From positions 21,395-85,394 of the forward strand of contig CABUQW010000006.1 in the NCBI GenBank assembly GCA_902493895.1: a stretch of DNA of 64,000 nucleotides. Direction: 5' to 3'. The notes below the pieces were generated by a model, which was not told the origin of the DNA, did not search any database, and saw nothing but the letters and a program-made list of their open reading frames with translations. This document shows positions 35,217-44,206 of the stretch, in pieces (the first letter of the stretch is position 1; the number at the start of each line of letters is the position of its first letter). Made by a program: the position numbers and the translations under genes. Source of the DNA: an uncultured Collinsella sp. GTDB lineage: Bacteria > Actinomycetota > Coriobacteriia > Coriobacteriales > Coriobacteriaceae.

Positions 35217-35318
35217 AGGGTTTTCCAAGTGCCCGAGATTGCCCCGAAAGAGGAGCGCCGCGTACTAAATGTACGCAAGCGACGGTTTGAGGGGCAAGGT
35301 CGGGTGCTTGGGAAAGCC
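35217..35318. repeat. long hairpin element B at the purH stop
   Basis: TTTTCCAAGTGCCCGA (35221-35236) pairs with TCGGGTGCTTGGGAAAG (35300-35316). Inside are GATTGCCCC/GGGGCAAGG and the palindrome GCGTACTAAATGTACGC. It ends two bases from the purH stop codon. It is the closest relative of element C at 54861. Confidence 0.8.
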
Positions 35319-35319
35319 T

Positions 35320-36927
35320 CTAGTGCCTAAAATGCCTGGCCCCTGTGAAGACCATCGCAATACCATGCTCATTGCAGGCCTGGATGCTCTCGTCGTCGCG
35401 CTTGGAGCCGCCGGGCTGAATGATGCAGGTCACGCCGTGCGCGGCAAGCACGTCGACGTTGTCGCGGAACGGGAAGAACGCGTCGCTTGCGCAGGCAAAG
35501 CCGCCCTTCTCCACGCCCTCGCGCTCGCAGAAGTCCTCGGCACGCTCGCAGGCCAGCAGCGCAGAATCCACACGGTTGGGCTGACCCGGGCCCATGCCAA
35601 TGCCGGCCTTGCCCTTGGAGACCAGGATGGCGTTGGACCTAACGCCCTTGCAGACCTTCCAGGCAAACTCGAGCTCGGCCATCTCGGCGTCGGTGGGCTT
35701 GCGGTCGGTGGGGAACGTAAAGGTCGCGGGATCCTCGGTCACGTGGTCGACTTCCTGCACCAGCATGCCGCCGTCGACGGAGCGCAGCTCCACCTGGGCG
35801 CCGTGGTCCACGCCGCCGGTAGCCAGCACGCGCAGGTTGGGGCGCTTGGCCATGCGCTCGAGTGCCTCGTCGGTGTAGCTCGGGGCGATGATGACCTCGA
35901 CGAACTGCTTGTTCTGATCGGCGAAGTGCTCAACCAGATCAAAGGGAACCTCGCGGTTGCAGGCGATGATGCCGCCGAAGGCGCTCTTGGGATCGCAGGC
36001 GAAGGCGCGGTCGTAGGCGGCCGTGATGTCCTCGGCAACGGCAGAACCGCAGGGATTCTGGTGCTTGAGGATCACGCAGGCCGGCTCGTCGAACTCGCGG
36101 ACCAGGTTCCAGGCGGCGTCGGCATCCAGATAGTTGTTGTAGCTGAGCGGCTTGCCCTGGATCTGCTCGGAGCCCACGAGCGGGAACTGCGAGCTCGCGG
36201 TGTTCTCGCAGCCCTCGGCAAAGCGGTAGACCGTAGCCTTCTGCTGAGGATTCTCGCCATAGCGCAGGTCGTCGACCTTCTCCAGCGAGATCTCGAGCTT
36301 GGCAGAGGTGTCCGCCACGTCGCTTGCCTGGGCGGCAAGCCAACGGGAGATAGCCGTGTCGTAGGCGGCGGTGGTCTGGTAGACCTTCACCTGCAGGCGA
36401 CGACGGGTGGAAAGCGTGGTGCAGCCACCGGTCTCGCGCATCTCGGCCAGGACGGCGTCGTAGTCGGCCGGGTCGGAGATGACGGTAACGCTCGCGGCGT
36501 TCTTGGCGGCAGAGCGCAGCATGGAGGGACCGCCGATGTCGATGTGCTCGATGGCATCCGCGAAGGTGACCTCGGGGTTGGCGACGGTCTTCTCGAACTC
36601 GTACAGGTTGACGACGACCAGGTCAATCAGCTTAATGCCGTGCTGAGCGGCCTCCTGCATGTGCTGCTCGGAATCGCGACGGGCAAGCAGCGCGCCGTGA
36701 ACCTTGGGATGCAGCGTCTTGACGCGACCGTCCATCATCTCGGGATAGCCCGTGAACTCCTCGATGGGGGTTACGGGAACGCCCGCGTCCTCGATGGCAC
36801 GAGCCGTGCCGCCCGTAGAGATGATCTCGACGCCAAAGTCGTCAACCAGCGTCCGTGCGAAATCGACGACGCCCGTCTTATCGGTAACCGAGATCAACGC
36901 GCGTGCGATCTTCACATCAGATCCCAT
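35320..36927 (-). CDS. purH: bifunctional AICAR transformylase/IMP cyclohydrolase
   Basis: Catalyses the last two steps of IMP synthesis. The 535-residue protein has the N-terminal MGS-like cyclohydrolase ([49 protein letters not shown]). The transformylase has [28 protein letters not shown] and [20 protein letters not shown] with the catalytic Lys/His in KHQNPCG. Length matches the family. AGGAGG lies six bases before the ATG. Other purine genes are not in the window; it is transcribed alone. The 277 bases upstream, to the acetyltransferase, show no clear site. Confidence 0.97.
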   Translation of the reverse strand: MGSDVKIARALISVTDKTGVVDFARTLVDDFGVEIISTGGTARAIEDAGVPVTPIEEFTGYPEMMDGRVKTLHPKVHGALLARRDSEQHMQEAAQHGIKLIDLVVVNLYEFEKTVANPEVTFADAIEHIDIGGPSMLRSAAKNAASVTVISDPADYDAVLAEMRETGGCTTLSTRRRLQVKVYQTTAAYDTAISRWLAAQASDVADTSAKLEISLEKVDDLRYGENPQQKATVYRFAEGCENTASSQFPLVGSEQIQGKPLSYNNYLDADAAWNLVREFDEPACVILKHQNPCGSAVAEDITAAYDRAFACDPKSAFGGIIACNREVPFDLVEHFADQNKQFVEVIIAPSYTDEALERMAKRPNLRVLATGGVDHGAQVELRSVDGGMLVQEVDHVTEDPATFTFPTDRKPTDAEMAELEFAWKVCKGVRSNAILVSKGKAGIGMGPGQPNRVDSALLACERAEDFCEREGVEKGGFACASDAFFPFRDNVDVLAAHGVTCIIQPGGSKRDDESIQACNEHGIAMVFTGARHFRH

Positions 36928-37203
36928 GCAGTCCTCCTGTCTGGTACGCCGCCGTGCTCTGTGAGTCGGTGATACGTCGATCTGCAGCGCTCGCGCAGCG
37001 GAATTGAAAATACTGATTTAATGTAGCGCATCGAGCGCGACGATGCACCCCGTAACGCGCGGCTGTGCAGAAAAAGCTTCGAGCGGGGGTTGCAGGAGCG
37101 CCACTGGGCACGGTGAGTTGATGGAACACAGGGGCACCATAATTAGATGCCAACGGCGTGGTAGAACTGTGCTCGATATGCATCCGCAATAGAAAGAGGC
37201 ACC

Positions 37204-37845
37204 ATGGTCTCGCGGGTTCTCTACCGACCGTTTGATACCGAAGATTTCGACGCCATCGCGCTGATCTTGCAGCAGCTTTGGCACAACAACTCGGATAACG
37301 ATGAGTACAACCGCCTCGAAGCCGCGTGCGATCTTGCCTACTGCCTTTCTTCATCGACGTTTTCGCAGGTTGCCGTAATCGACGGTCAGGCGCGCGGCAT
37401 TGCACTTGCACGCGCAGGACAGAGCTCCGGCGTCACTATCAACGAACATTGGATGGATACCGAACGCGCGTTGCTGTCGCAGATGCGCGAGCTGGAGCCC
37501 GAAGCTTGCGCCGAGTACCTCTCGTTTGTGCGCGCCACCATCCGAACCAACAACCGCCTGCTCGAGAAAAGCCCACTGCCGCATGACAACGAGGTCACGC
37601 TGCTCGCCGTGGATCGCGATGTCCACGGCCTGGGCGTTGGCACGGTGCTGCTCGACGCCGCTATCTCGCATCTGTCCTCGTGCGGGGCGACCAGCGCACA
37701 CCTGTACACCGACTCCAACTGCTCGTGGAAGTTCTACGAGCTGCACGGCTTTAAGCGCACCGCCACGCACCGCGCCAACCGCGAGGAACGCCGCCACGCC
37801 ATGCCGCGCGAAAGCTTCCTCTACGAGCTGGACCTAACCGTCTAG
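37204..37845 (+). CDS. GNAT family N-acetyltransferase
   Basis: A 213-residue acetyltransferase. The acetyl-CoA site is visible as LLAVDRDVHGLGVGTVLLDAAISHL (Q/R-x-x-G-x-G/A type, about 136-160), followed by AHLYTDSNCSWKFYELHGFKR, the beta-5/helix-4 element with the catalytic-type Tyr. The N-terminal third (LWHNNSDNDEYNRLEAACD) is family-specific, and the substrate cannot be told. AAGAGG precedes ATG. Single gene, followed by a double GGGGACGTTC repeat. Confidence 0.88.
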   Translation: MVSRVLYRPFDTEDFDAIALILQQLWHNNSDNDEYNRLEAACDLAYCLSSSTFSQVAVIDGQARGIALARAGQSSGVTINEHWMDTERALLSQMRELEPEACAEYLSFVRATIRTNNRLLEKSPLPHDNEVTLLAVDRDVHGLGVGTVLLDAAISHLSSCGATSAHLYTDSNCSWKFYELHGFKRTATHRANREERRHAMPRESFLYELDLTV

Positions 37846-37860
37846 GCCCAGCAGCCATAC

Positions 37861-37905
37861 CTAGTCGTTGGGGACGTTCTTAAATGACTAGTCGTTGGGG
37901 ACAGT
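37861..37905. repeat. palindromic repeat, TAGTCATTT family, copy 2
   Basis: TAGTCGTTGGGGACGTTC then TTAAATGACTAGTCGTTGGG and GACAG: the GTTGGGGAC unit occurs twice with TAGTC ends. It starts 16 bases after the acetyltransferase stop. Confidence 0.75.
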
Positions 37906-37922
37906 CTTCGTAGGTAGCGCGT

Positions 37923-37972
37923 AAAAAGGGGATGGGCTTTCCCCGACGGCTGTCGAGAAAAGCCCATCCCAT
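37923..37972 (-). terminator. terminator of the DUF2207 gene
   Basis: TGGGATGGGCTTTTC pairs with GGAAAGCCCATCCC on the minus strand across a Gly-loop-size gap, followed by TTTTT. Confidence 0.9.
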
Positions 37973-37984
37973 AATTTACGACCG

Positions 37985-39928
37985 TTAGAACGTTCCGCCG
38001 CCGCCTCCGCCGACGCCGCCGCCTCCGCCGCCAGAGAAGCCGCCGCCTCCGCCGCCGCCCGAGCTGTCGGAGCTCGACGCCAGCTCACGGATGCTCTCGT
38101 GATACACGTCATCGAACGAATCGAGCGGAGACTCGTTGCCGTAATGATGGTAGTACCACCAGTAGCAGGGATAATTGTCATAGAAGCCGTCGGCCTCGCG
38201 CACCTCGGGCGGCACGGCCTCGGCAAGCTGACGCAGCACTTCCTTGGAAACACCCAGCGCCACGCCCATCACCAGCAGCTTGTTCCACAGCACCAGATCG
38301 CCGGGGACGGCTTCCTTTAGACGCGTGAAGTCCTCGAGCCAATGCTTAAGTGCCTTGCAGCGAGCCGCCACCTCGGCGCCCTCCGGCGTAAAGCGGCGGA
38401 ACGTAAGGCCCACGCCGATACCCACCAGCACAATCGGCACCGAGATAACCGCGGCGGTAATGTTCGCCTGCGCGCCATCGGTAAAGAAGATGGATCCCAC
38501 GGGAACAAAGGCAATCAGGATACCAAGAACCAGGCAAAACACCATTGCAACAATGCCGTCCGAGGCAACGTACTCGCTATCGGCCAGCTTGCCCTTAACG
38601 GTGTTCTGATAGTCCTCGAGCTTGTCGCCCACGGGTGTAGCGTGCTGCTTGACGTAGTGCTGCAGCTCGTCGAACGTGCGCGAGCGATCGCCGTTCTCGT
38701 CAGGCTTAGCACCGGCAAAGAAGACCTTGAGCACCATGTGGTCAATGCCCTTGGCCGACTTCCAGCCCGCATCACTCACCGTCACGCGATACGTCTGCTC
38801 TTCTTTTTCACGCCCCAACAGACCCTTCTTGGCCTTGGTCACGGTCGCCTGCTCCAGCTTGATCACACGGTCGTCAGTGAGCTTCATGAGCGTGGCGATA
38901 TATGCCTGATCGGGCACCTCGTTCCAGCTCATGAGGGCCGAAAGCACGGCGGGATGGTCGGCCGAAGGCACATCGCGGAAATATTCGTCCTGGAAAAGCG
39001 GCTTGGGCTTGCGCTTGCGCAGCTTGAGCATAACGATTGTGCCGGTAAAGGCCACCGCCGCAACAACACTTAGCACGGCAAGTGCATTGGCAATCATGCG
39101 AGCGTGAGCGCGGCGGGCGTTAGCTTCGTCGGCCCATTCCTTCTCTTCGCTCAGGATCGTTGACATGCGCTCTTCGCCCGAAGCGGCAAGCTGCGGCACC
39201 CAGTCGCTAGGGAAGGCGATGCGTGCCTCGGCGAATTCGCCCTGATGCACGCAGGGAATGGTATAGGTGACCATGGGTTCGTCCGCATCGAGCGATACAT
39301 CGCCCGTCAGCGGGCCGTGGCCCCATGCGCGGAAGTTATCGCCCTTGACGGCCGCCGTCCCGGCAGCGGCATTTGCGAAGTACACTTCCATCTCAACGTC
39401 ATCGGAGTCCGCGGACCAGCCGTCGCCCACAAACTTCCAGTAGAGCTCGGCGGTATCGGCCCAGTTCATGACCGCACCGGTCATGGTGTAGCTCACGTAA
39501 TAGATCGCGCTGTCGCCGCTCTCGTGGGGGCTGAACACCTTAATCCTTACGCCGTCACCGGTCTGCTCGACCGTGTAGACGCCAGAGTCGCCCTTGTTCG
39601 CGCTATCGACTTTGTTAAACGCGGTGTCCTCTTCCTCGACACTCAGCACGTCGACGCCCGCCGTGCCGCCCTGCTGGTTGGAGCCCGTATTGATCTCCCA
39701 AAACACGCCGTTGATGTCGTCGTCGAAATCAAACTGGCGTCCCTCGACAACGGTCAGCGATCCATCGGCCTCGACCGTGGCACTGATATAGGTCTGGGTC
39801 ATGGAGTAGCCGTCGGCGTGCGCGGCGACAGGCAGCAGCAACAACGCAAGCGTGACGAGCACGCAGACGGAAGCGAATCGCGCAAACAGGTGGCGCTGCC
39901 GGCTGACTTTGGCGGCGAGGGTGTTCAT
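37985..39928 (-). CDS. DUF2207 domain membrane protein with Gly-rich C-terminus
   Basis: A 647-residue exported and membrane-anchored protein. It has a signal peptide (about 16-38, FASVCVLVTLALLLLPVAAHA) and an extracellular DUF2207 beta-domain (SMTQTYISATVEADGSLTVVE onward). One membrane helix lies near 285-305, a cytoplasmic segment follows, and two further helices lie near 475-525. The C-terminus is GGGGGGGFSGGGGGG-like, as is usual for DUF2207 proteins. Role unknown; family members are linked to envelope functions. AAGGATG precedes ATG 39928, which gives the proper signal peptide. Confidence 0.88.
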   Translation of the reverse strand: MNTLAAKVSRQRHLFARFASVCVLVTLALLLLPVAAHADGYSMTQTYISATVEADGSLTVVEGRQFDFDDDINGVFWEINTGSNQQGGTAGVDVLSVEEEDTAFNKVDSANKGDSGVYTVEQTGDGVRIKVFSPHESGDSAIYYVSYTMTGAVMNWADTAELYWKFVGDGWSADSDDVEMEVYFANAAAGTAAVKGDNFRAWGHGPLTGDVSLDADEPMVTYTIPCVHQGEFAEARIAFPSDWVPQLAASGEERMSTILSEEKEWADEANARRAHARMIANALAVLSVVAAVAFTGTIVMLKLRKRKPKPLFQDEYFRDVPSADHPAVLSALMSWNEVPDQAYIATLMKLTDDRVIKLEQATVTKAKKGLLGREKEEQTYRVTVSDAGWKSAKGIDHMVLKVFFAGAKPDENGDRSRTFDELQHYVKQHATPVGDKLEDYQNTVKGKLADSEYVASDGIVAMVFCLVLGILIAFVPVGSIFFTDGAQANITAAVISVPIVLVGIGVGLTFRRFTPEGAEVAARCKALKHWLEDFTRLKEAVPGDLVLWNKLLVMGVALGVSKEVLRQLAEAVPPEVREADGFYDNYPCYWWYYHHYGNESPLDSFDDVYHESIRELASSSDSSGGGGGGGFSGGGGGGVGGGGGGTF

Positions 39929-40050
39929 AGGCACATCCTTTGTCTGTAAAACCAACAGCGCCATTGTCCCACGTTTGCGGGTACGCATGGCGAACATCTA
40001 GGCGACCGGAGCGCCAAACGGGATGAAAGTCACACCAGCACCCCGGCAGC

Positions 40051-40092
40051 TAGTCATTGGGGACGTTCTTAAATGACTAGTCATTAGGGACA
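40051..40092. repeat. palindromic repeat, TAGTCATTT family, copy 3
   Basis: TAGTCATTGGGGACGTTCTT, AAATGACTAGTCATTAGGGA, C. Nearly identical to the copy at 37861, with the same double unit. It lies upstream of the DUF2207 gene, so the two copies bracket it. Confidence 0.78.
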
Positions 40093-40095
40093 CCC

Positions 40096-40123
40096 TTGGC
40101 ATAGCCCGCCCCGGCAATAGATA
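40096..40123 (+). promoter_or_regulatory. candidate promoter for a small RNA
   Basis: TTGGCA (40096-40101), 16 bases, TAGATA (40118-40123). It directs transcription into a gene-free stretch that ends at a strong terminator, not into a reading frame. Confidence 0.5.
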
Positions 40124-40129
40124 CCACTT

Positions 40130-40308
40130 CACAGCTCCGTCACAGGTGTAGCGGCTTTGTGTGGGCGCGGCACGCGCTGATTGAGCCGCCAGCCGAGGGG
40201 CATAAAGCAGTTGAGCGAAAACGGTTTGCCCCTTTGCCGTTCGCTCGAGGATCATGTCCCCCTTTTCCGCGGAAACCCCGGCAGTTGCGAAGAGCTGCCG
40301 GGGTTTCT
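40130..40308 (+). ncRNA. candidate unassigned structured RNA, about 175 bases
   Basis: Between the promoter at 40096 and the hairpin at 40273 there is no credible reading frame. The stretch contains another stem-loop (GAGCGAAAACGG with CCGTTCGCTC, about 40214-40247). It could be a small RNA or a leader cut off from gluQ by the terminator. It does not show T-box, SRP or standard riboswitch motifs that I know. Confidence 0.35.
40273..40306 (+). terminator. terminator of the candidate small RNA
   Basis: AAACCCCGGCAG pairs perfectly with CTGCCGGGGTTT around a 10-base loop, then CTGTCGTTTG. Confidence 0.7.
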
Positions 40309-40430
40309 GTCGTTTGTGAGGCTAAGTCGGTACGCAGCGATCGAGACCTTGAGCCGCAAACCCACCGTGCGCAATGCGTACCGCCGCCAACTTGTGAGCG
40401 CAGCAACGCCTTCCCTGCCAAGCCCCGCGC

Positions 40431-40436
40431 TATACT
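40431..40436 (+). promoter_or_regulatory. -10 element giving a leaderless gluQ message
   Basis: TATACT ends seven bases before the gluQ ATG, so transcription would start at or next to the A of the ATG. No Shine-Dalgarno precedes the gene, which agrees with leaderless translation. Confidence 0.6.
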
Positions 40437-40443
40437 CGTCCGC

Positions 40444-41445
40444 ATGGATATCAACGCACGCAACATAGCAACACACGCCGCGGACGCACCAGCAACGGCA
40501 GCGCCCACCCCCGTCGTGGGCCGCTTTGCCCCGTCGCCCTCGGGCCGCATGCACTTGGGCAACGTGTTCAGCTGCCTGTGCTCGTGGCTTTCGGCCCGCA
40601 GCCAAGGCGGCAGCATCGTGCTGCGCATCGAGGACCTGGACGATCGCTGCAAGCGCCCGGAACTTGCCACTCAATTGATTGACGACCTGGCCTGGCTGGG
40701 ACTGGAGTGGGACGAAGGCCCCTACTACCAGCACGATCGCCTGGATCTGTACGAGGACGCCCTGCGTCAGCTGCAAGACGCCGGCCTCACCTATCCCTGT
40801 TTTTGCACGCGTGCCGAACTCCACGCCGCGAGCGCGCCGCACGCGAGCGACGGCACGCCCATCTACCGCGCCGCCTGCCGAGACCTTTCTGCCGAGGAGG
40901 TTGCCCGCCGCAGCGCCCTGCGCGCTCCGGCCACGCGCCTGCGCGTACCCGCCGTCGACGACCTCGCAAACGATGTGATCGAATTCGTGGACCGCACGTA
41001 TGGAGCCCAATGCGAAGCACTCGCCACCGAATGCGGCGACTTTTTGGTGCGCCGCAGCGACGGCGTTTTTGCCTACCAGCTAGCCGTGGTGGTCGACGAC
41101 GCTGCCATGGGCGTCACCGAGGTCGTGCGCGGATGCGATCTGCTGGGCTCCACGCCGCGCCAAATCTACCTGCAGCATTTGCTGGAACTTCCCACGCCGC
41201 ACTACGCGCACATTCCGCTGCTCATGTCGCCGGATGGCCGCCGCCTTTCCAAGCGCGACCGCGACCTGGACCTGGGCGAGCTCCGCACCCGCTTTGGCGC
41301 GCCCGAGGCACTACTGGGCTGGCTCGCCGGGCAAACAGGCATCGCGCCGGACGCCACACCGCGCTCTGCCGAGCAGCTGGTCGAGCACTTTAGCTGGGAT
41401 GTTATCCGCACGCATCGGGAAAACATCACTGTAACGGTCGAGTAG
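40444..41445 (+). CDS. gluQ: glutamyl-Q tRNA(Asp) synthetase
   Basis: Attaches glutamate to queuosine in tRNA(Asp). The 333-residue protein has the Rossmann class I motifs RFAPSPSGRMHLGN (HIGH-like, about 27-40), VLRIEDLDDRC and the KMSKS-like LSKRDRDLDL. It lacks the anticodon-binding domain, ending soon after the catalytic core, which separates it from GltX. The Cys-rich CFCTRAELHAAS with YRAACRDL is the zinc site. The first 24 residues are a Thr/Ala-rich extension. In-frame starts further upstream would run through a terminator hairpin, so ATG 40444 is chosen. Confidence 0.9.
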   Translation: MDINARNIATHAADAPATAAPTPVVGRFAPSPSGRMHLGNVFSCLCSWLSARSQGGSIVLRIEDLDDRCKRPELATQLIDDLAWLGLEWDEGPYYQHDRLDLYEDALRQLQDAGLTYPCFCTRAELHAASAPHASDGTPIYRAACRDLSAEEVARRSALRAPATRLRVPAVDDLANDVIEFVDRTYGAQCEALATECGDFLVRRSDGVFAYQLAVVVDDAAMGVTEVVRGCDLLGSTPRQIYLQHLLELPTPHYAHIPLLMSPDGRRLSKRDRDLDLGELRTRFGAPEALLGWLAGQTGIAPDATPRSAEQLVEHFSWDVIRTHRENITVTVE

Positions 41446-41460
41446 CCAGCCACCCCGCCC

Positions 41461-42186
41461 CTACGCGACATCCCAGGGCTGGAGTTCGTCGCCCAGGCGG
41501 ACAATACAGTCGTAGAGCACGGTGTGGCACTCGGCTGGGTTGGCGTCACGATGAAAATGCCCGTAGTACCAGCGCTTGTAGTCCAGGTGGTCCTCCAGCT
41601 CGTCGAAAAACGTGGTGAGTCGATCGACATCGGGATAATTCCAGCCAGGTGCCGGGTAAAGCGTGGGCGAAAGCATGCGCGTGGAGCAGGTATGGGTGAT
41701 CGCATAGTCGACCTTCCAACCCACGCTGTCGAGCTTTGCCCGCGCCTCCTCAAAGTTGCGCTCGTCCGGCAGCTCCTGCGGCCACCAGCTGGAATACGGA
41801 ATGCGGTATTCCTTATCCACGCTCGTGGCGCCGCCCATGGTAAAGATCGTTGAGCCGTCGAGCTCAAAAACCTCACCGCGCGTCAGGCGTCGGATGGGCG
41901 AGGTGTCCGACAGACGCTGCGTCAGGCCGCCGTGCCACAGCTCCATGGGGCGCTCCGACCAGTGATCGAAACGCTCGTGGTTGCCGTCGACAAACAGCAC
42001 GGTATAGGGGCGCGACTCCAGCCAGGCGATGTCGGCACATTCCTCGGCAGAGAAATCCCACGGAAAGCCAAAGTCGCCCGCGATGATGAGATAGTCGTCA
42101 CTTGTCAGACCATCCCCAAGATCCCAGTCGCGAAGCTTTTGCATGTCGACGCCGCCGTGAATATCGCCCGTCACATAGACCGTCAT
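41461..42186 (-). CDS. calcineurin-like metallophosphoesterase
   Basis: A 241-residue protein with all five metal-binding motifs: TGDIHGG (about 5-11), IAGDFGF, VDGNHERFD, AITHTCS and YGHFHRD. It belongs to the dinuclear metallophosphoesterase superfamily, related to bacteriophage-type Ser/Thr phosphatases or nucleotide phosphodiesterases; the substrate is not evident. ATG 42186 is used; a longer frame upstream has no homology. It is convergent with gluQ with 15 bases between stops. Confidence 0.88.
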   Translation of the reverse strand: MTVYVTGDIHGGVDMQKLRDWDLGDGLTSDDYLIIAGDFGFPWDFSAEECADIAWLESRPYTVLFVDGNHERFDHWSERPMELWHGGLTQRLSDTSPIRRLTRGEVFELDGSTIFTMGGATSVDKEYRIPYSSWWPQELPDERNFEEARAKLDSVGWKVDYAITHTCSTRMLSPTLYPAPGWNYPDVDRLTTFFDELEDHLDYKRWYYGHFHRDANPAECHTVLYDCIVRLGDELQPWDVA

Positions 42187-42271
42187 CGGATCACCACTTC
42201 CCTGTAAGTCGCTAGCCCACATTCTGCACGATCACTAAGTCAACCGTTCCAGCCCTTCCATCCTTTGGGAC

Positions 42272-42511
42272 CTACCCCTCGCTCTTCCATCCAAACGGGT
42301 CAAACACCCAAAAGATCAGATCGAGCACGCCGCCGGTCATCGTGGCGCCGGCAAGAGCCATGCAAACATGCAGAAAGCTGGCACTTCGGAGCACGTCGAA
42401 CGGCCCCAGAACAGCCAGCAGCGCGACCGCTGCGCCGGCTACGCACAGCGCGAGGCACGGCCCCGCGTCCTTTACGCACTTCTTTGCGAGATGCTTTGCG
42501 TTGTCACTCAT
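42272..42511 (-). CDS. small two-helix membrane protein, unknown
   Basis: A 79-residue protein with two hydrophobic segments (about 18-38, LALCVAGAAVALLAVLGPF; and 45-70, LHVCMALAGATMTGGVLDLI) and short charged ends. AAGGAG lies 10 bases before ATG 42511. It lies 86 bases upstream of the phosphoesterase on the same strand. I do not recognise it. The following 350 bases up to 42865 hold only the promoter of the next gene and two short hairpins. Confidence 0.6.
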   Translation of the reverse strand: MSDNAKHLAKKCVKDAGPCLALCVAGAAVALLAVLGPFDVLRSASFLHVCMALAGATMTGGVLDLIFWVFDPFGWKSEG

Positions 42512-42723
42512 CGGTATCGAACTCCTTAGAGGGTCGTTGTTCAGACGCATGCCGCCGCGGCAGAGCGGGGCGGCAGGGTAAGTGTCACATGCTGTGCGGA
42601 CATCAATGGAGAAACCGCCTGCTCGACCAACCTTTGACGCCGTTTTGCACCGGCACCACATCCCCCGCTATCGAGGTCTAATACTTTTCCCACCGCTACC
42701 CAAAAACTCATCCAACGTTAATC

Positions 42724-42751
42724 TTGGCTCAAGAATCGCTTAATCTATAAC
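42724..42751 (+). promoter_or_regulatory. promoter of the DUF4342/two-component operon
   Basis: TTGGCT (42724-42729), 16 bases, TATAAC (42746-42751). The leader of about 105 bases contains a CCGGGC/GCCCGG hairpin near 42818. Confidence 0.6.
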
Positions 42752-42864
42752 CTGCACTATAGAGTTCGACCAAGGGCGGGGCGGCGCCACACAGGCCGCC
42801 GAACGCAACGCTCGCTCCCGGGCAGATCGCCCGGCGTCGCGCCCATCGAACGAAAGGACAGGTC

Positions 42865-43407
42865 ATGGACGACCTCGAAAAAGTTGAAACCATCCGCACC
42901 AAGTGCAACGTGAGCTACACCGATGCCAAAGCCGCGCTCGACGCCGCCGACGGCAACGTTTTGGACGCCATCATTTGGCTCGAGTCGCAAGGCAAGACCC
43001 AGACCACGTCGGCGCACGCCGCCACCGAGTCCGCGCCGGTCGACGAACCCTCGGCCGAGATGGTCGCCGCGCAGGCCGCCTACGAGAAGTCGAGCGAAAA
43101 GACCGACTTCTCCAAGAAGATGGACAGCGTGTGGGAGTACCTCAAAAAGCTCTTCCGCCTGAGCCTGGACACCAAGTTTATCGCCACGCGCCGCGATGCA
43201 ATCATCCTCAACATCCCCATCCTGATCCCCATCATCGCCCTGTTTGCCTGGGGCGCCACGATATGGCTGATGCTGATCGGCCTGTTCTTTGGCATGCGTT
43301 ACCGCATCGATAGCGACGGCGACGTGCCCGGCAGCATCAACAACCTTATGGATCACGCCGCCGACGCCGCGGACGACATCAAGCAAAATCTCAACGACGA
43401 CAAGTAA
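42865..43407 (+). CDS. DUF4342 protein with UBA-like start and membrane segment
   Basis: A 180-residue protein. The N-terminal 45 residues (MDDLEKVETIRTKCNVSYTDAKAALDAADGNVLDAIIWLES) form a UBA/EF-Ts-like helical domain. After a linker comes an amphipathic region, and then a hydrophobic hairpin (about 112-145, NIPILIPIIALFAWGATIWLMLIGLFFG). It is 20 bases upstream of a response regulator and kinase, so it may be a sensor-associated membrane protein. AAAGGA precedes ATG. Function is unknown. Confidence 0.8.
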   Translation: MDDLEKVETIRTKCNVSYTDAKAALDAADGNVLDAIIWLESQGKTQTTSAHAATESAPVDEPSAEMVAAQAAYEKSSEKTDFSKKMDSVWEYLKKLFRLSLDTKFIATRRDAIILNIPILIPIIALFAWGATIWLMLIGLFFGMRYRIDSDGDVPGSINNLMDHAADAADDIKQNLNDDK

Positions 43408-43426
43408 TCGCAGACGGGGGGCACGT

Positions 43427-44206
43427 ATGGCACGGATCCTGATCGTAGAGGACGAGGAGAAAATCGCCCGCTTTGTGACGCTCGAGCTGGAGCACGAGGG
43501 CTACCAGGTGGAACACGCCGCCGATGGCCGCACCGCCGTGGACCTGGCGCTGGAGCGCAACTACGATCTTATTCTGCTCGATGTGCTGTTGCCGCAGCTC
43601 AACGGCATGGAGGTCCTGCGGCGCGTCCGCAAGCACAAGGATGTGCCGGTGATAATGGTCACCGCGCGCGATGCCGTGATGGACAAGGTGGCCGGGCTCG
43701 ATGCCGGCGCCGACGATTACCTGACCAAGCCGTTTGCGATTGAGGAGCTGTTCGCACGGATCCGCGTGGCGTTGAAGCGCTCGGAGGCCGTGCGGGCGGC
43801 TTCGGGCGTTGGCGGCATCGGGACGGGCGCGGCAGGCGGCACGGGTGTCGGCGCCACTGCGATGCCCCCGGTCAGTGACTCGACCCAGGTTTCCGCCTCG
43901 CTCTCCCCCGCCACGCTCGCCGCGGGTTCGGTCGTGCTCGATCCCGATCGCCGCGAAGTCACGGTCGGCGGCTCACCCATCGCGCTCACGGCCCGCGAGT
44001 TCGATGTCCTCGCCCTGCTTATGGCGCACGCCGGCAGCGTGCTCACGCGCGAGCGCATCGCGCACGAGGCGCTTGGCTACGAATACGTAGGCGACACCAA
44101 CAACGTCGACGTGCACATCGCGCACCTGCGCGCCAAGATCGAAGACGCCGGCAGCGCCCGCATCATCCAGACCGTGCGCGGGGTGGGCTATGTCTGCCGT
44201 GCGTAA
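43427..44206 (+). CDS. OmpR-family response regulator with long linker
   Basis: A 259-residue regulator. The receiver domain starts MARILIVEDEEKIARFVTLE, with phospho-aspartate in LILLDVLLPQLNGMEV (about 51) and lysine in TKPFAIEEL (about 101). A Gly/Ala/Ser-rich linker of about 45 residues (around VGGIGTGAAGGTGVGATA) separates it from the winged-helix DNA-binding domain (LTAREFDVLALLMAH ... IIQTVRGVGYVCRA). GGGGGG stands before ATG 43427. The kinase gene overlaps its end by 17 bases. Confidence 0.94.
   Translation: MARILIVEDEEKIARFVTLELEHEGYQVEHAADGRTAVDLALERNYDLILLDVLLPQLNGMEVLRRVRKHKDVPVIMVTARDAVMDKVAGLDAGADDYLTKPFAIEELFARIRVALKRSEAVRAASGVGGIGTGAAGGTGVGATAMPPVSDSTQVSASLSPATLAAGSVVLDPDRREVTVGGSPIALTAREFDVLALLMAHAGSVLTRERIAHEALGYEYVGDTNNVDVHIAHLRAKIEDAGSARIIQTVRGVGYVCRA

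Noticed and set aside
40159..40443. Extended start of gluQ at 40159
   Set aside because: The extension runs through a strong terminator hairpin and has no similarity to the synthetase family.
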